The position numbers were made by a program, and so were the translations under genes. A stretch of DNA of 64,000 nt, from contig NZ_CP094467.1 in assembly GCF_023347235.1 (NCBI RefSeq), positions 1,674,001 to 1,738,000 on the forward strand. The letters run 5' to 3'. The notes under the pieces are model-generated. The model saw only the letters and a program-made list of their open reading frames with translations. It did not search any database and was not told where the DNA came from. How positions within the stretch are numbered: position 1 is the stretch's first letter; every line of letters starts with the position of its first letter. The stretch comes from Faecalibacterium sp. I4-1-79. GTDB taxonomy: Bacteria > Bacillota > Clostridia > Oscillospirales > Ruminococcaceae. This document shows, in pieces, positions 15,561-23,531 of this stretch.

Positions 15561-16594
15561 GCAAGGAAGATAAGATCGTATTCTGTACCGGGGGCGGCTG
15601 CACTGCAAAGCTGGGTGCCGGAGTGTTGAGCCGTATTCTGGAAAAGCTGCCCCGGGGCGAAAAAGACCCGGATCTTCTGGTTGGCTACGACAGCCGGGAT
15701 GATGCTGCAGTCTACCGCATTACGGACGACATTGCGCTGGTGCAGACCGTGGATTTTTTTCCTCCGATGGTGGACGACCCCTACACCTTTGGGCAAATTG
15801 CAGCCACAAACGCCCTGAGTGATGTCTACGCCATGGGCGGCGAGGTAAAGACCGCCCTGAATCTGGTCTGCTTCCCGGAGGATATGGATCTGAACGTGCT
15901 GGGCGAGATTTTGCGCGGTGGTGCAGAGAAGGTGACAGAAGCCGGCGGCAGTCTTGCAGGCGGGCACTCCATTGCGGACAGCGGGGTGAAATACGGTCTT
16001 TCTGTAACCGGCCTTGTAGACCCGCACCGGATGTATACGAACGACACCGGTATGCCGGGCGACAAGCTGGTATTGACCAAGGCTTTGGGTGTGGGGCTGC
16101 TGTGCACGGCAAACCGTGTGGGCGAAGCCGCCCCGGAGGAGATGGAAGCTGCCATCCGCTCCATGACCACTCTGAACAAAACGGCGGCAGAGCTCAGCCG
16201 CAAATACCGCGTCCATGCCGCTACGGATGTGACCGGCTTCAGCTTTCTCGGCCATCTGCATGAAATGATGGGCGGCAAACTTTCCTGCGTCATCCATGCA
16301 AATGCCGTGCCGGTGCTGCCGGGCGCGGAAAAAGCGGCGGATGCGTTTTTGTACACCGCCGCCGGGCAGCGCAACCGCAACCATACCGGGCCATTCGTCC
16401 AGTTTGAAAACGTAAGCTTTGCCATGGAGGAAGTTTTGTTCGACCCGCAGACCTCCGGCGGGCTGCTATTGGCAGTAGACCCGGCGGATGCAGCGGCACT
16501 GGAACAGGAACTGCGCGCCGCAGGTCTGCCCGCAAGCATTGTGGGAGAGATTCTGCCGAAACAGGAAATTGAGATCGCCGTAACAGACAAATGA
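15557..16594 (+). CDS. selD: Selenide, water dikinase (selenophosphate synthase)
   Basis: SelD makes selenophosphate from selenide and ATP. The 345-residue protein has the active-site loop [10 protein letters not shown] (Cys15, Lys18), the metal/ATP motif [25 protein letters not shown] and AGGHSI, with the AIR-synthase-like C-terminal [10 protein letters not shown]. The catalytic residue is ordinary Cys (TGC), not selenocysteine, and the second Cys of the E. coli GCGC loop is Ala here. No selA or selB is in the window, so in this locus selenophosphate is presumably used for the hydroxylase cofactor. Confidence 0.95.
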   Translation: MSKEDKIVFCTGGGCTAKLGAGVLSRILEKLPRGEKDPDLLVGYDSRDDAAVYRITDDIALVQTVDFFPPMVDDPYTFGQIAATNALSDVYAMGGEVKTALNLVCFPEDMDLNVLGEILRGGAEKVTEAGGSLAGGHSIADSGVKYGLSVTGLVDPHRMYTNDTGMPGDKLVLTKALGVGLLCTANRVGEAAPEEMEAAIRSMTTLNKTAAELSRKYRVHAATDVTGFSFLGHLHEMMGGKLSCVIHANAVPVLPGAEKAADAFLYTAAGQRNRNHTGPFVQFENVSFAMEEVLFDPQTSGGLLLAVDPADAAALEQELRAAGLPASIVGEILPKQEIEIAVTDK

Positions 16595-16608
16595 GAGGAG
16601 TAATCAGC

Positions 16609-17223
16609 ATGGCTGAATTTATCAAAGTGGATGCGCTGGGCGATGCCTGCCCGTTGCCTGTTGTTAAGGCAAAAAAAGCTATTTCCGAGCTGCAGGGCGC
16701 GGGACAGGTGGAGGTACTGGTGGACAACGAGATCGCCGTACAGAACCTGACCAAGATGGCACAGCAGAAGGGCTATCAGTATAGTGCTGAAAAGCTGGAA
16801 GAGCGCAAATACCGCGTGCTGTTCACGCTGGGCGAAGCAGAAAGCGCACCGGCAGAGCAAGCCCCTGTCTGCGTACCGGATGCCCGCACGGATACGGTGG
16901 TGGCTATTTCCGCTGCCGTTATGGGCGAGGGCAGCGAGGAGCTGGGCAAGACCCTGCTCAAGGCCTTTGTGTTCGCACTGACCCAGCAGGACAAGCTGCC
17001 CAAGACGATCCTGTTCTATAATGGCGGCGCAGCGCTGACCTGTGAAGGCTCTGCCATGCTGGAGGATCTTAAGGCATTGGAAGCACAGGGCGTGGAGATC
17101 CTGACCTGCGGTACCTGCCTGAACTTCTACGGCCTTACCGAGAAGCTGGCTGTGGGCAGTGTGACCAACATGTACACCATTGCCGAAAAGCTGACGCAGG
17201 CAGGGAACGTGGTAAAGCCGTGA
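16609..17223 (+). CDS. yedF: YedF, selenium-metabolism TusA/DsrE-fusion protein
   Basis: The 204-residue protein joins an N-terminal TusA-like domain (DALGDACPLPVVKAKKAI, residues ~8-25, with the CPxP Cys) to a C-terminal DsrE-like domain (ILFYNGGAALTCEGS and TCGTCLNFYG). It is thought to carry or relay selenium or sulfur. The ATG at 16609 follows GAGGAG by 8 nt; the ATG at 16591 overlapping the selD stop has no site. It overlaps the following gene by GTGA. Confidence 0.9.
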   Translation: MAEFIKVDALGDACPLPVVKAKKAISELQGAGQVEVLVDNEIAVQNLTKMAQQKGYQYSAEKLEERKYRVLFTLGEAESAPAEQAPVCVPDARTDTVVAISAAVMGEGSEELGKTLLKAFVFALTQQDKLPKTILFYNGGAALTCEGSAMLEDLKALEAQGVEILTCGTCLNFYGLTEKLAVGSVTNMYTIAEKLTQAGNVVKP

Positions 17224-18368
17224 TTTATCTTGACAACGCAGCCACCACCCTGCATAAACCACCGCAGGTGGAACAGGCTATTGTGGAGGCACTGCATACG
17301 GCTGGCAATCCCGGGCGCGGCGCACACGAGCCTACCCTTCACGCCGCACGGGTCGTGCTGGATACCCGTCTGGCGCTGGCAGCGCTTTTCCATGCGCCAG
17401 ACCCTTCCTGCATTGTTTTTGCCGCCAATGCGACCATGGCGCTGAACACAGTACTGAACGGTGTGCTGCATCCGGGCGACCATGTCATCACAACGGTATG
17501 CGAGCATAACTCCGTTCTGCGCCCACTATACCGGTTGCGGGCGCAGGGGGTAGAGGTCTCTTTTACCGGGGTGGATGCTGCTGCACGGCTTTGCTACGAC
17601 CAGTGGGAAACACTGCTGCGTCCCACGACCCGGGCGCTGGTGGTGACGGGAGCTTCCAACGTGACCGGCAATGGCACAGACCTTGCCCGTGCAGCAGACT
17701 TTGCGCACCGGCACGGTCTAGCGCTGATTGTCGATGCTGCCCAAACTGCCGGTGCGCAGTTCATTGATGTACAGCAGCTGGGCATAGATGCTTTGTGTTT
17801 TACCGGGCACAAGGCGCTTTTGGGGCCGCAAGGCACCGGCGGCGCTTATGTGCGCCCCGGCCTGCGTGTTGCGCCGCTCCTTGTGGGCGGCAGCGGCGTG
17901 CACAGCTTTGATGAAACGCACCCTTTGCAGATGCCCACCGCACTGGAGGCTGGCACGCTGAACGTGCACGGCCTTGCAGGGCTTTGCGCCGGTGTACAAT
18001 GGCTGCTGGAACAGGGTGTAGAAAACCTTGCTGCCCGGGAAGCCGCCCTTGCCCGCCTGTTTTATGAGCAGGTGCGCAAGGCACCGGGCGTAACAGTGTA
18101 TGGTGATATGACCATGCAGCCCCGTGCGCCCATTGTAGCGCTGAATATCGGGCAAGAGGATTCTGCCCGGGTGGCAGATATCTTGTGGGAGGACTATGGC
18201 GTCTGCGTGCGTGCCGGAGCACACTGTGCTCCGCTGATGCACAAGGCGCTTGGCACTGTGGAGCAGGGCGTAGTACGGTTCAGCTTTTCCCATTTCAATA
18301 CGGAGCAGGAGGTGCAGCGGGCAGCGCAGGCGGTCTGCGCACTTGCCCGGGAACTTTTATGCGAATAA
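17220..18368 (+). CDS. Class V aminotransferase / cysteine desulfurase-like protein of the selenium locus
   Basis: This 382-residue PLP enzyme has IYLDNAATT at the start, the PLP-binding Lys in FTGHKALLGPQGTG, and a persulfide Cys in RAGAHCAPLMHKALG. The family recurs with YqeB/SelD and probably mobilises selenium from selenocysteine or sulfur from cysteine for the hydroxylase cofactor. GTG start overlaps the yedF stop. All catalytic residues are present, so it should be active. Confidence 0.9.
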   Translation: MIYLDNAATTLHKPPQVEQAIVEALHTAGNPGRGAHEPTLHAARVVLDTRLALAALFHAPDPSCIVFAANATMALNTVLNGVLHPGDHVITTVCEHNSVLRPLYRLRAQGVEVSFTGVDAAARLCYDQWETLLRPTTRALVVTGASNVTGNGTDLARAADFAHRHGLALIVDAAQTAGAQFIDVQQLGIDALCFTGHKALLGPQGTGGAYVRPGLRVAPLLVGGSGVHSFDETHPLQMPTALEAGTLNVHGLAGLCAGVQWLLEQGVENLAAREAALARLFYEQVRKAPGVTVYGDMTMQPRAPIVALNIGQEDSARVADILWEDYGVCVRAGAHCAPLMHKALGTVEQGVVRFSFSHFNTEQEVQRAAQAVCALARELLCE

Positions 18369-18589
18369 AACGAAATTATATCGTGCTTTCCTTCCGTACC
18401 ACTTTAGAGGCTATGGAGTGGGAAAAGCAATGCCATGCCCGACAGGTGCCCGGGCGTCTGATCCCGCTGCCGCGTGAGATCTCGGCGGGGTGCGGGCTTG
18501 CATGGCGGATGCTGCCGGAGGACTGGCAAAGCTGGCAGGCAGCACTGGATCAAACACAGTTTGATAAGGTTACGCCGGTGGAGCAATAA
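18359..18589 (+). CDS. DUF3343 putative Se/S carrier protein
   Basis: The 76-residue protein (MRIKRNYIVLSFRTTLEAME...) shows the DUF3343 pattern: LSFRTTLEAMEWEK, then IPLPREISAGCGLAWRM with a single conserved Cys. Proteins of this type are proposed small selenium or sulfur carriers because they accompany selD and YqeB. It overlaps the aminotransferase by 10 nt, which suggests delivery of the chalcogen from that enzyme. Confidence 0.85.
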   Translation: MRIKRNYIVLSFRTTLEAMEWEKQCHARQVPGRLIPLPREISAGCGLAWRMLPEDWQSWQAALDQTQFDKVTPVEQ

Positions 18590-18608
18590 CAGAGGGAGAG
18601 GGACACCA

Positions 18609-19664
18609 ATGAACAGACAAACGCTTGCAGACGTTCTGCAAGATACAAACCAGACCGGTAGCTATACGCTGGCTACCGTGCTGGAAGGCGCAGAGGCGGG
18701 CAGTCAGCTGCTGCTGCGGGACGGAGATGCCCTATGGCAGACCCGGAGCGCCGAGCTTTTGCAGCGCCAGCTTTCAGCCCTGCAAGCCTGTACCGCCACA
18801 GGCTTTCTTACACTGGACGGGCGGCGGGTATTTGCCGAGCGCTTTGGTGCTGTGCCGCAGCTGGTAGTCTGCGGCGGCGGTCATGTGGCTGCTGCTCTTG
18901 TAAAGCAGGCAAAGCTTCTCGGTCTGCCGGTGCTTGCCATAGACGACCGGGAGGAATTTGCCCAACAGCTGCGCGCCGCCGGAGCGGATACCGTGCTTTG
19001 TGCCCCCTTTGCACAGGCACTTCAAAATGTGCCCGGCGGGGCAGAGACCTATTTTGCAGTGCTGACCCGCTCCCACGCCTTTGATTTGGATTGCCTTACT
19101 CAGATTTTGCAAAAACCTGCGGCCTATGTGGGCATGATGGGCAGCCGTGGTCGTGCCGCACTGGTGCGCCGTCAGCTGTTGGAGAAAGGGCTGGACAACC
19201 AGCGAATCAATGCACTCTGCGCGCCCATTGGCCTTGCCATTGGGGCGCAGACCGCTGCGGAGATCGCGCTTTCCATTCTGGCGCAGATCGTGCAGGTCAA
19301 GAATGCCCGCCCCCAGACCGAGGGCTATCCCGTCACATTGCTGGATGCGATAGTGCAGGCAGAAAAAGCCAGCACCCCGGCGGTGCTGGCTACCATCGTT
19401 GCGCGGCACGGCTCCACTCCTCGGGATGTGGGCGCAAAGATGCTCATTATGCCCGATGGCAGTACAGTTGGCAGCGTGGGCGGCGGTATTATGGAGCATT
19501 ACACGGTACAGGCTGCTCAGAAGCTGTTGGCACAGGCTGCGCCCGTTCTGCAATGCCTGCAGCTTTCGGCTGACGGCAAAAACGAGGATGCGGCCATTGC
19601 TGCCTGTGGCGGCTCCATGGAGGTGCTGTTGCAGACACTTTTCCCCGGGGAGGAAGCAAAATGA
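18609..19664 (+). CDS. xdhC: XdhC-family maturation factor with rearranged domain order
   Basis: XdhC proteins bind molybdenum cofactor and hand it, sulfurated, to the hydroxylase. Here the Rossmann part (LVVCGGGHVAAALVKQAKLL, residues ~88-107, then VGMMGSRGRA) precedes a complete CoxI-type domain (VLATIVARHGSTPRDVGAKM ... GSVGGGIMEH) in the last third of the 351 residues. The first ~60 residues (YTLATVLEGAEAGSQLLLRD) resemble a degenerate CoxI copy. Usual XdhC has CoxI first and Rossmann last. GAGGGAG precedes the ATG, and the stop overlaps yqeB (ATGA). Confidence 0.88.
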   Translation: MNRQTLADVLQDTNQTGSYTLATVLEGAEAGSQLLLRDGDALWQTRSAELLQRQLSALQACTATGFLTLDGRRVFAERFGAVPQLVVCGGGHVAAALVKQAKLLGLPVLAIDDREEFAQQLRAAGADTVLCAPFAQALQNVPGGAETYFAVLTRSHAFDLDCLTQILQKPAAYVGMMGSRGRAALVRRQLLEKGLDNQRINALCAPIGLAIGAQTAAEIALSILAQIVQVKNARPQTEGYPVTLLDAIVQAEKASTPAVLATIVARHGSTPRDVGAKMLIMPDGSTVGSVGGGIMEHYTVQAAQKLLAQAAPVLQCLQLSADGKNEDAAIAACGGSMEVLLQTLFPGEEAK

Positions 19665-20476
19665 AAAAGGATGCCTTAATTATCGTGCGCGGCGGCGGCG
19701 ACCTTGCCACTGGAACCATCCACCGGTTGTGGAGCGCCGGGCTGCGGGTGCTGGTACTGGAAACGACACAGCCCGCGGCCATCCGCCGTCAGGTGGCTCT
19801 GTGTGAAGCAGTGTATGAAGGCGAAACAACTGTTGAGGGTCTGCGCGCTGTCCGCATTGAAACATTAGAGCAGGCACAGTCCGTCTGGGCGCAGAGCGCT
19901 GTTCCGGTGCTCATTGACCCGGAGGGAGCCTGTATTGCCCGGGCAAAGCCTGATGTCGTGGTAGACGCCATTCTGGCTAAGCGCAACCTTGGCACCCGCC
20001 GGAATATGGCACCGCTGACCATTGCCCTTGGCCCAGGCTTTGTTGCTGGGCAGGACGTGGATGCCGTGGTGGAGACCAAACGCGGCCACCGGCTGGGCAG
20101 GATCATTCGGGAGGGGAGCGCTATCCCCAATACCGGCATCCCCGGCGTTATTGGCGGGTACGGTGCAGAGCGGGTGATCCATGCACAGGCTGGCGGTGTT
20201 TTTATGAATGTGCGTAAAATTGGCGATTTGGTAGAGAAGGGTGAAGTTATTGCTACCATCCGCACCCCCGAGGAAAAGGATACCCCGGTTACAGCACAGA
20301 TCCCCGGCATTCTGCGCGGACTGCTGCGCAGCGGCTATCCGGTCACACCGGGCTTTAAGATTGCGGATATCGACCCCCGGCGGGAGGAGCTTTCCAACTG
20401 TTTCCTGATTTCGGATAAATCCCGCTGTATTGCCGGCAGTGTACTGGAACTTGTCTGTGCGCAGGTGTGGCAGTAA
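19661..20476 (+). CDS. yqeB: YqeB, selenium-dependent molybdenum hydroxylase system protein
   Basis: The 271-residue protein begins IIVRGGGDLATGTIHRLWSA, the Rossmann-like signature of the YqeB (EF2563) family, and contains LTIALGPGFVAGQDVDAVVE and an IPGILRGLLRSG C-terminal motif. The family is the best genomic marker of the selenium-cofactor trait, but its reaction is unknown. It ends the operon and is followed at once by a strong terminator. Confidence 0.9.
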   Translation: MKKDALIIVRGGGDLATGTIHRLWSAGLRVLVLETTQPAAIRRQVALCEAVYEGETTVEGLRAVRIETLEQAQSVWAQSAVPVLIDPEGACIARAKPDVVVDAILAKRNLGTRRNMAPLTIALGPGFVAGQDVDAVVETKRGHRLGRIIREGSAIPNTGIPGVIGGYGAERVIHAQAGGVFMNVRKIGDLVEKGEVIATIRTPEEKDTPVTAQIPGILRGLLRSGYPVTPGFKIADIDPRREELSNCFLISDKSRCIAGSVLELVCAQVWQ

Positions 20477-20491
20477 AACCTATATAAAAAT

Positions 20492-20539
20492 AACCCCTGC
20501 CGTTTTGCAAAAAGGTCTGCAAAGCGGCAGGGGTTTTAT
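20492..20539 (+). terminator. Rho-independent terminator of the selenium/hydroxylase operon
   Basis: AACCCCTGCCG (20492-20502) pairs with CGGCAGGGGTT (20525-20535), extended by TTTTGC/GCAAAG inside and followed by TTTAT. It begins 16 nt after yqeB. Confidence 0.88.
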
Positions 20540-20548
20540 GGTTCCATG

Positions 20549-20743
20549 TTAGTTGCGGTAGCAGCGATCCTGTCCTACAAGCCAGTTTTCACACAGGCGC
20601 TGAGCTTCCTCAAGACTGCGGCTCTCGCAGTCAAAGAATGCGCCGCGCATAGAGCAGTAGGAGTAGTGCACCTTAGGAACACCGTTGCCATCCTTGAAGC
20701 GCTCGTATCGTTCTTCACCGGGCATCAGAAAAAGCTGTTCCAT
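20549..20743 (-). CDS. Small DUF3873-like hypothetical protein
   Basis: The 64-residue product (MEQLFLMPGEERYERFKDGN...) has the pattern PGEERYERF - HYSY - GAFFDCESRSLEEAQRLCENWL, close to DUF3873 proteins of gut Firmicutes and Bacteroides mobile regions. The ATG at 20743 follows AAGGAG with good spacing. It has no visible enzymatic motif. It ends 10 nt from the convergent yqeB terminator hairpin, which may serve both directions. Confidence 0.65.
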   Translation of the reverse strand: MEQLFLMPGEERYERFKDGNGVPKVHYSYCSMRGAFFDCESRSLEEAQRLCENWLVGQDRCYRN

Positions 20744-20903
20744 GGTTCCTTCTCCTTTGTTTTCAAGCAGTATAAACGGCCGCCGGGCGGCGGCACACAA
20801 CGCTTGCTATTGTATCACGATGGAGATCGGTTTGCCATTGTCTTTTTATCCAAAGATACGCCAGCTTTTTCTCTGTGGTTGTGTCAAAGAAGGGCTTGAC
20901 AAA

Positions 20904-21407
20904 TCATTCGTGCAAACTGCGTTCCTTTTCCAACGCTGCTTTCATGCCGTGGATACGCCCCAGTGCATAGGAGAGCATTGCTGCGCACAACAGGTTCAGC
21001 CAGCCGCAGCGAGCCTGATTCAGAGAGTTCGTTATGCCAAGAATCAGGTTTGCCAGACAGAGCAGGGAAAGCATCCGATTGATGCGGCTCAGATGCGTCA
21101 GACGGGAGTCGATATCCGAGAGCAGCTCAAAGCTGCCAAGCTCTGCTTTCCGACGGAAGTACACCCAGTTGACACAGCCACCGATATACTCTGCACCCAG
21201 CTCCTTTACAAAGGCGCGGTAATCACTGCTGGGGTTCATCTCCAAGCGGATGATATACTCGCCCGGTTCGCAGCGTACAAAGGTATAAAAGGAAAACCCG
21301 GTATTGTCCAGTATCCAGCCCTCCTGTGCCATCTCGTTCAGCCAGCGCTCTTCTTTTTCAAAATCCCACACAAAGAAAAGCTTGAAAACGGTTTTCTTTT
21401 CCCTCAT
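20904..21407 (-). CDS. DUF2812 membrane-associated protein
   Basis: The 167-residue protein has the DUF2812 start (VFKLFFVWDFEKEERWLNEMAQEGWIL, given in two motifs KLFFVWDF and EKEERWLNEMA) and two C-terminal membrane segments (LLCLANLILGI and LLCAAMLSYALG). DUF2812 genes are typically coupled to a PadR regulator, as here (4-nt overlap). The function is unknown; a membrane stress or signalling output controlled by PadR is a reasonable guess only. Confidence 0.85.
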   Translation of the reverse strand: MREKKTVFKLFFVWDFEKEERWLNEMAQEGWILDNTGFSFYTFVRCEPGEYIIRLEMNPSSDYRAFVKELGAEYIGGCVNWVYFRRKAELGSFELLSDIDSRLTHLSRINRMLSLLCLANLILGITNSLNQARCGWLNLLCAAMLSYALGRIHGMKAALEKERSLHE

Positions 21408-21721
21408 AAGGCTTCCTCCTTCAGGATGCTCTCACCATTGGCCACAAGCTGCTGCAAGCGGGCAAGCTCATGCTTTAAAACCTGTACACCTTCTGCGGTG
21501 AGCTGGTATTCCTTTTTGCGGCTGCCGCTCTCGGCAGGCAGGGGACGGATCCAGCCTTTTTCGCACAGGGAGGTCAATGCACCATACAGTGTCCCGGCGG
21601 CAAGATGGACTCTGCCGCCGGAAAGCTGCTCTGTCTGCTGCATGATACCATAGCCGTGCTGCGGATGGTAAAGAGACAACAGGATGTAATAGGTCGATTC
21701 GGTCAATGCAAGGTTTTCCAT
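21404..21721 (-). CDS. PadR-family transcriptional regulator
   Basis: This 105-residue PadR protein has LTESTYYILLSLYHPQHGYG, LAAGTLYGALTSLCEKGWI and SRKKEYQLTAEG, the three winged-helix blocks of the family. The start at 21721 is favoured by GGAG about 10 nt before it; ATG at 21736 lacks a site. It is the first gene of a two-gene operon with DUF2812 and is preceded by two identical-format operators overlapping its own promoter, so autorepression is likely. Confidence 0.92.
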   Translation of the reverse strand: MENLALTESTYYILLSLYHPQHGYGIMQQTEQLSGGRVHLAAGTLYGALTSLCEKGWIRPLPAESGSRKKEYQLTAEGVQVLKHELARLQQLVANGESILKEEAL

Positions 21722-21755
21722 ACTGAAATACTCCATGGATTCTATCGGACGTCTT

Positions 21756-21814
21756 TATATCGTCAACCGATATATCGCACTTAAAGTATATCGCCTCACG
21801 ATATACTTTGTCAA
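21756..21814 (-). promoter_or_regulatory. PadR promoter with twin operators
   Basis: On the minus strand TTGACA (21814-21809) and TATACT (21790-21785) are 18 nt apart. Two inverted repeats share one format, TATATCG-N5-CGATATA: 21756-21774, and 21783-21809 with 11-bp perfect arms AAAGTATATCG/CGATATACTTT. The second lies exactly between and over the promoter hexamers. Confidence 0.82.
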
Positions 21815-21929
21815 GTGCTTTCAGAAAAAAGTCATCAAAATGCTTTAAGACACAGTTCGTATGGAAAAACCGATGGAATGTAGGAAAATATTTTGTGCAC
21901 TTTTCATAGTTTTCTTCTGAAGATTTTGG

Positions 21930-21938
21930 TGGTACAAT
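21930..21938 (+). promoter_or_regulatory. Extended -10 promoter of phoH operon
   Basis: TGG followed by TACAAT (21933-21938) forms an extended -10; the -35 is weak. It lies 35 nt before the phoH start. Confidence 0.5.
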
Positions 21939-21973
21939 ATAGTCATCAAATTCTGCAATTCGGGAGGAGCTCC

Positions 21974-22969
21974 ATGGCGGAAAAGTGTATTGAACTGGAT
22001 AGTGTAGAGATCGCAGCGGCTGTTTTTGGCAACTGCGACCGGAATATTCGCTTGTTGGAAAAAGAGTTTTCGGTCACCGCTGTCTGCCGCGGTACACAGC
22101 TGCGCATTTCCGGCGAGCCTGCCAACGTGGCCGCTGCGAACCGCGCCGTGGAGGGAATGCTGCTTCTGATCGAGAACCGCACCCCGCTGGAGGATCAGAC
22201 CGTGCACTACTGCATCAGTCTGGCGCACGATGGCGCGGAGAAGCGCGTAAAGGAGCTGACCGAGGATTTTGTTACTGTCACGGTCAAGGGACGCCCGATC
22301 CGTCCCAAAACGCTGGGACAGAAGGAATACCTGAGCGCCATCCGTTCCAATGCCATTACCTTCGGTGTCGGCCCGGCGGGTACTGGAAAGACCTATCTGG
22401 CCGTAGCCATGGCAGTGAAGGCCTTCAAGGCTAAGGAGGTCTCCCGTATCATCCTGACCCGCCCGGCGGTGGAGGCAGGGGAGAAGCTGGGCTTTCTGCC
22501 CGGTGACCTGCAGCAGAAGGTAGACCCCTATCTGCGGCCGCTGTACGACGGCCTGTTTGATATGCTGGGCGCAGAGACCTACGAGCGTCTGGTGGAAAAG
22601 CAGATCATCGAGGTGGCGCCGCTAGCCTATATGCGCGGGCGCACACTGGATGATTCCTTTATCATTCTGGACGAGGCGCAGAACACCACCCCGGAGCAGA
22701 TGAAAATGTTCCTTACCCGTATGGGTGTAGGCTCTAAGGTGGTCGTTACCGGCGATGTGACCCAGATCGATCTGCCGGGCAGCACCCGCAGCGGTCTGGT
22801 GGACGCGCTGAAGGTGCTGAAGGATGTGAACGGCATTGCACAGTGCTACTTTACCGATAAGGACGTTGTGCGTCACCGGCTGGTGCAGGAGATCGTAAAG
22901 GCTTACGAGCGTGCGGCCCATCCGGCTGCCGAAGCGGAAAATAAAGAAAACAAAAAGAATTTTAAGTAA
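21974..22969 (+). CDS. phoH: PhoH-family ATPase (YbeZ-like)
   Basis: The 331-residue protein has an N-terminal KH-like region (LLEKEFSVTAVCRGTQLRIS) and a PhoH ATPase domain with GPAGTGKTYLAVAMA (Walker A, ~residue 138), RPAVEAGEKLGFLPGD and FIILDEAQNTTPEQMKM (Walker B). PhoH/YbeZ works with YbeY in ribosomal RNA maturation and quality control. The start at 21974 follows GGAGGAG closely. It leads the phoH-ybeY-era-yqzL-recO-mutS2 group. Confidence 0.93.
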   Translation: MAEKCIELDSVEIAAAVFGNCDRNIRLLEKEFSVTAVCRGTQLRISGEPANVAAANRAVEGMLLLIENRTPLEDQTVHYCISLAHDGAEKRVKELTEDFVTVTVKGRPIRPKTLGQKEYLSAIRSNAITFGVGPAGTGKTYLAVAMAVKAFKAKEVSRIILTRPAVEAGEKLGFLPGDLQQKVDPYLRPLYDGLFDMLGAETYERLVEKQIIEVAPLAYMRGRTLDDSFIILDEAQNTTPEQMKMFLTRMGVGSKVVVTGDVTQIDLPGSTRSGLVDALKVLKDVNGIAQCYFTDKDVVRHRLVQEIVKAYERAAHPAAEAENKENKKNFK

Positions 22970-22992
22970 CCCTTTGAAAGGAGTGGACCGAT

Positions 22993-23484
22993 ATGTCCAA
23001 CAAAGTTTTGATCACCAACTCCCAGAAAGCTGTCAAGGTGCCCTCTGGGCTCCGCATCCTCATCCGCCGTGCCTGCAATGCCGTGCTGGAATATGAGCAT
23101 TTCGACCGCCCCGCCGAGATCAGCGTTACCTTTGTGGACAACGCTGCCATTGCCGAGCTGAATAACCAGTACCGCAACAAGCCCATGCCCACCGATGTGC
23201 TGAGCTTTCCTCTGGGCGAGAACGGCAAGTATGATATCGACGAGAATAATGGCTGCATGATGCTGGGCGATATCGTCATCAGCATGGAGCGTGCCATGGA
23301 GCAGGCGAATCTGTATGGGCATCCGCTGCAGCGGGAGGTAGCCTTTTTGACCGTCCACTCCATGCTGCATCTGCTGGGCTACGACCACGAAAACGGCGGT
23401 CTGGAAGCCATGCGTATGCGCGAAAAGGAAGAGGCTGTGCTGCTGCAGCTGGGTCTGCCCCGCACGGTCAGCTACACGGAATGA
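22993..23484 (+). CDS. ybeY: Endoribonuclease YbeY (rRNA maturation)
   Basis: The 163-residue metal-dependent RNase carries HSMLHLLGYDHE, the three-histidine zinc site, and the conserved TDVLSFPL motif. It processes 16S rRNA 3' ends and supports ribosome quality control. It starts 23 nt after phoH with AAAGGAG upstream; the pairing with phoH is conserved in bacteria. Confidence 0.95.
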   Translation: MSNKVLITNSQKAVKVPSGLRILIRRACNAVLEYEHFDRPAEISVTFVDNAAIAELNNQYRNKPMPTDVLSFPLGENGKYDIDENNGCMMLGDIVISMERAMEQANLYGHPLQREVAFLTVHSMLHLLGYDHENGGLEAMRMREKEEAVLLQLGLPRTVSYTE

Positions 23485-23531
23485 TATTCCTTCACTGCAA
23501 CAGAACATAAAAAACAAGACAGGAGTTCACT

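Noticed and set aside
15557-16594. Selenocysteine-containing SelD
   Set aside because: The active-site codon is TGC (Cys); no in-frame TGA or SECIS-like hairpin is needed.
15506-17262. Long antisense frames over selD and yedF
   Set aside because: Shadows of strongly conserved genes in a biased-codon region.
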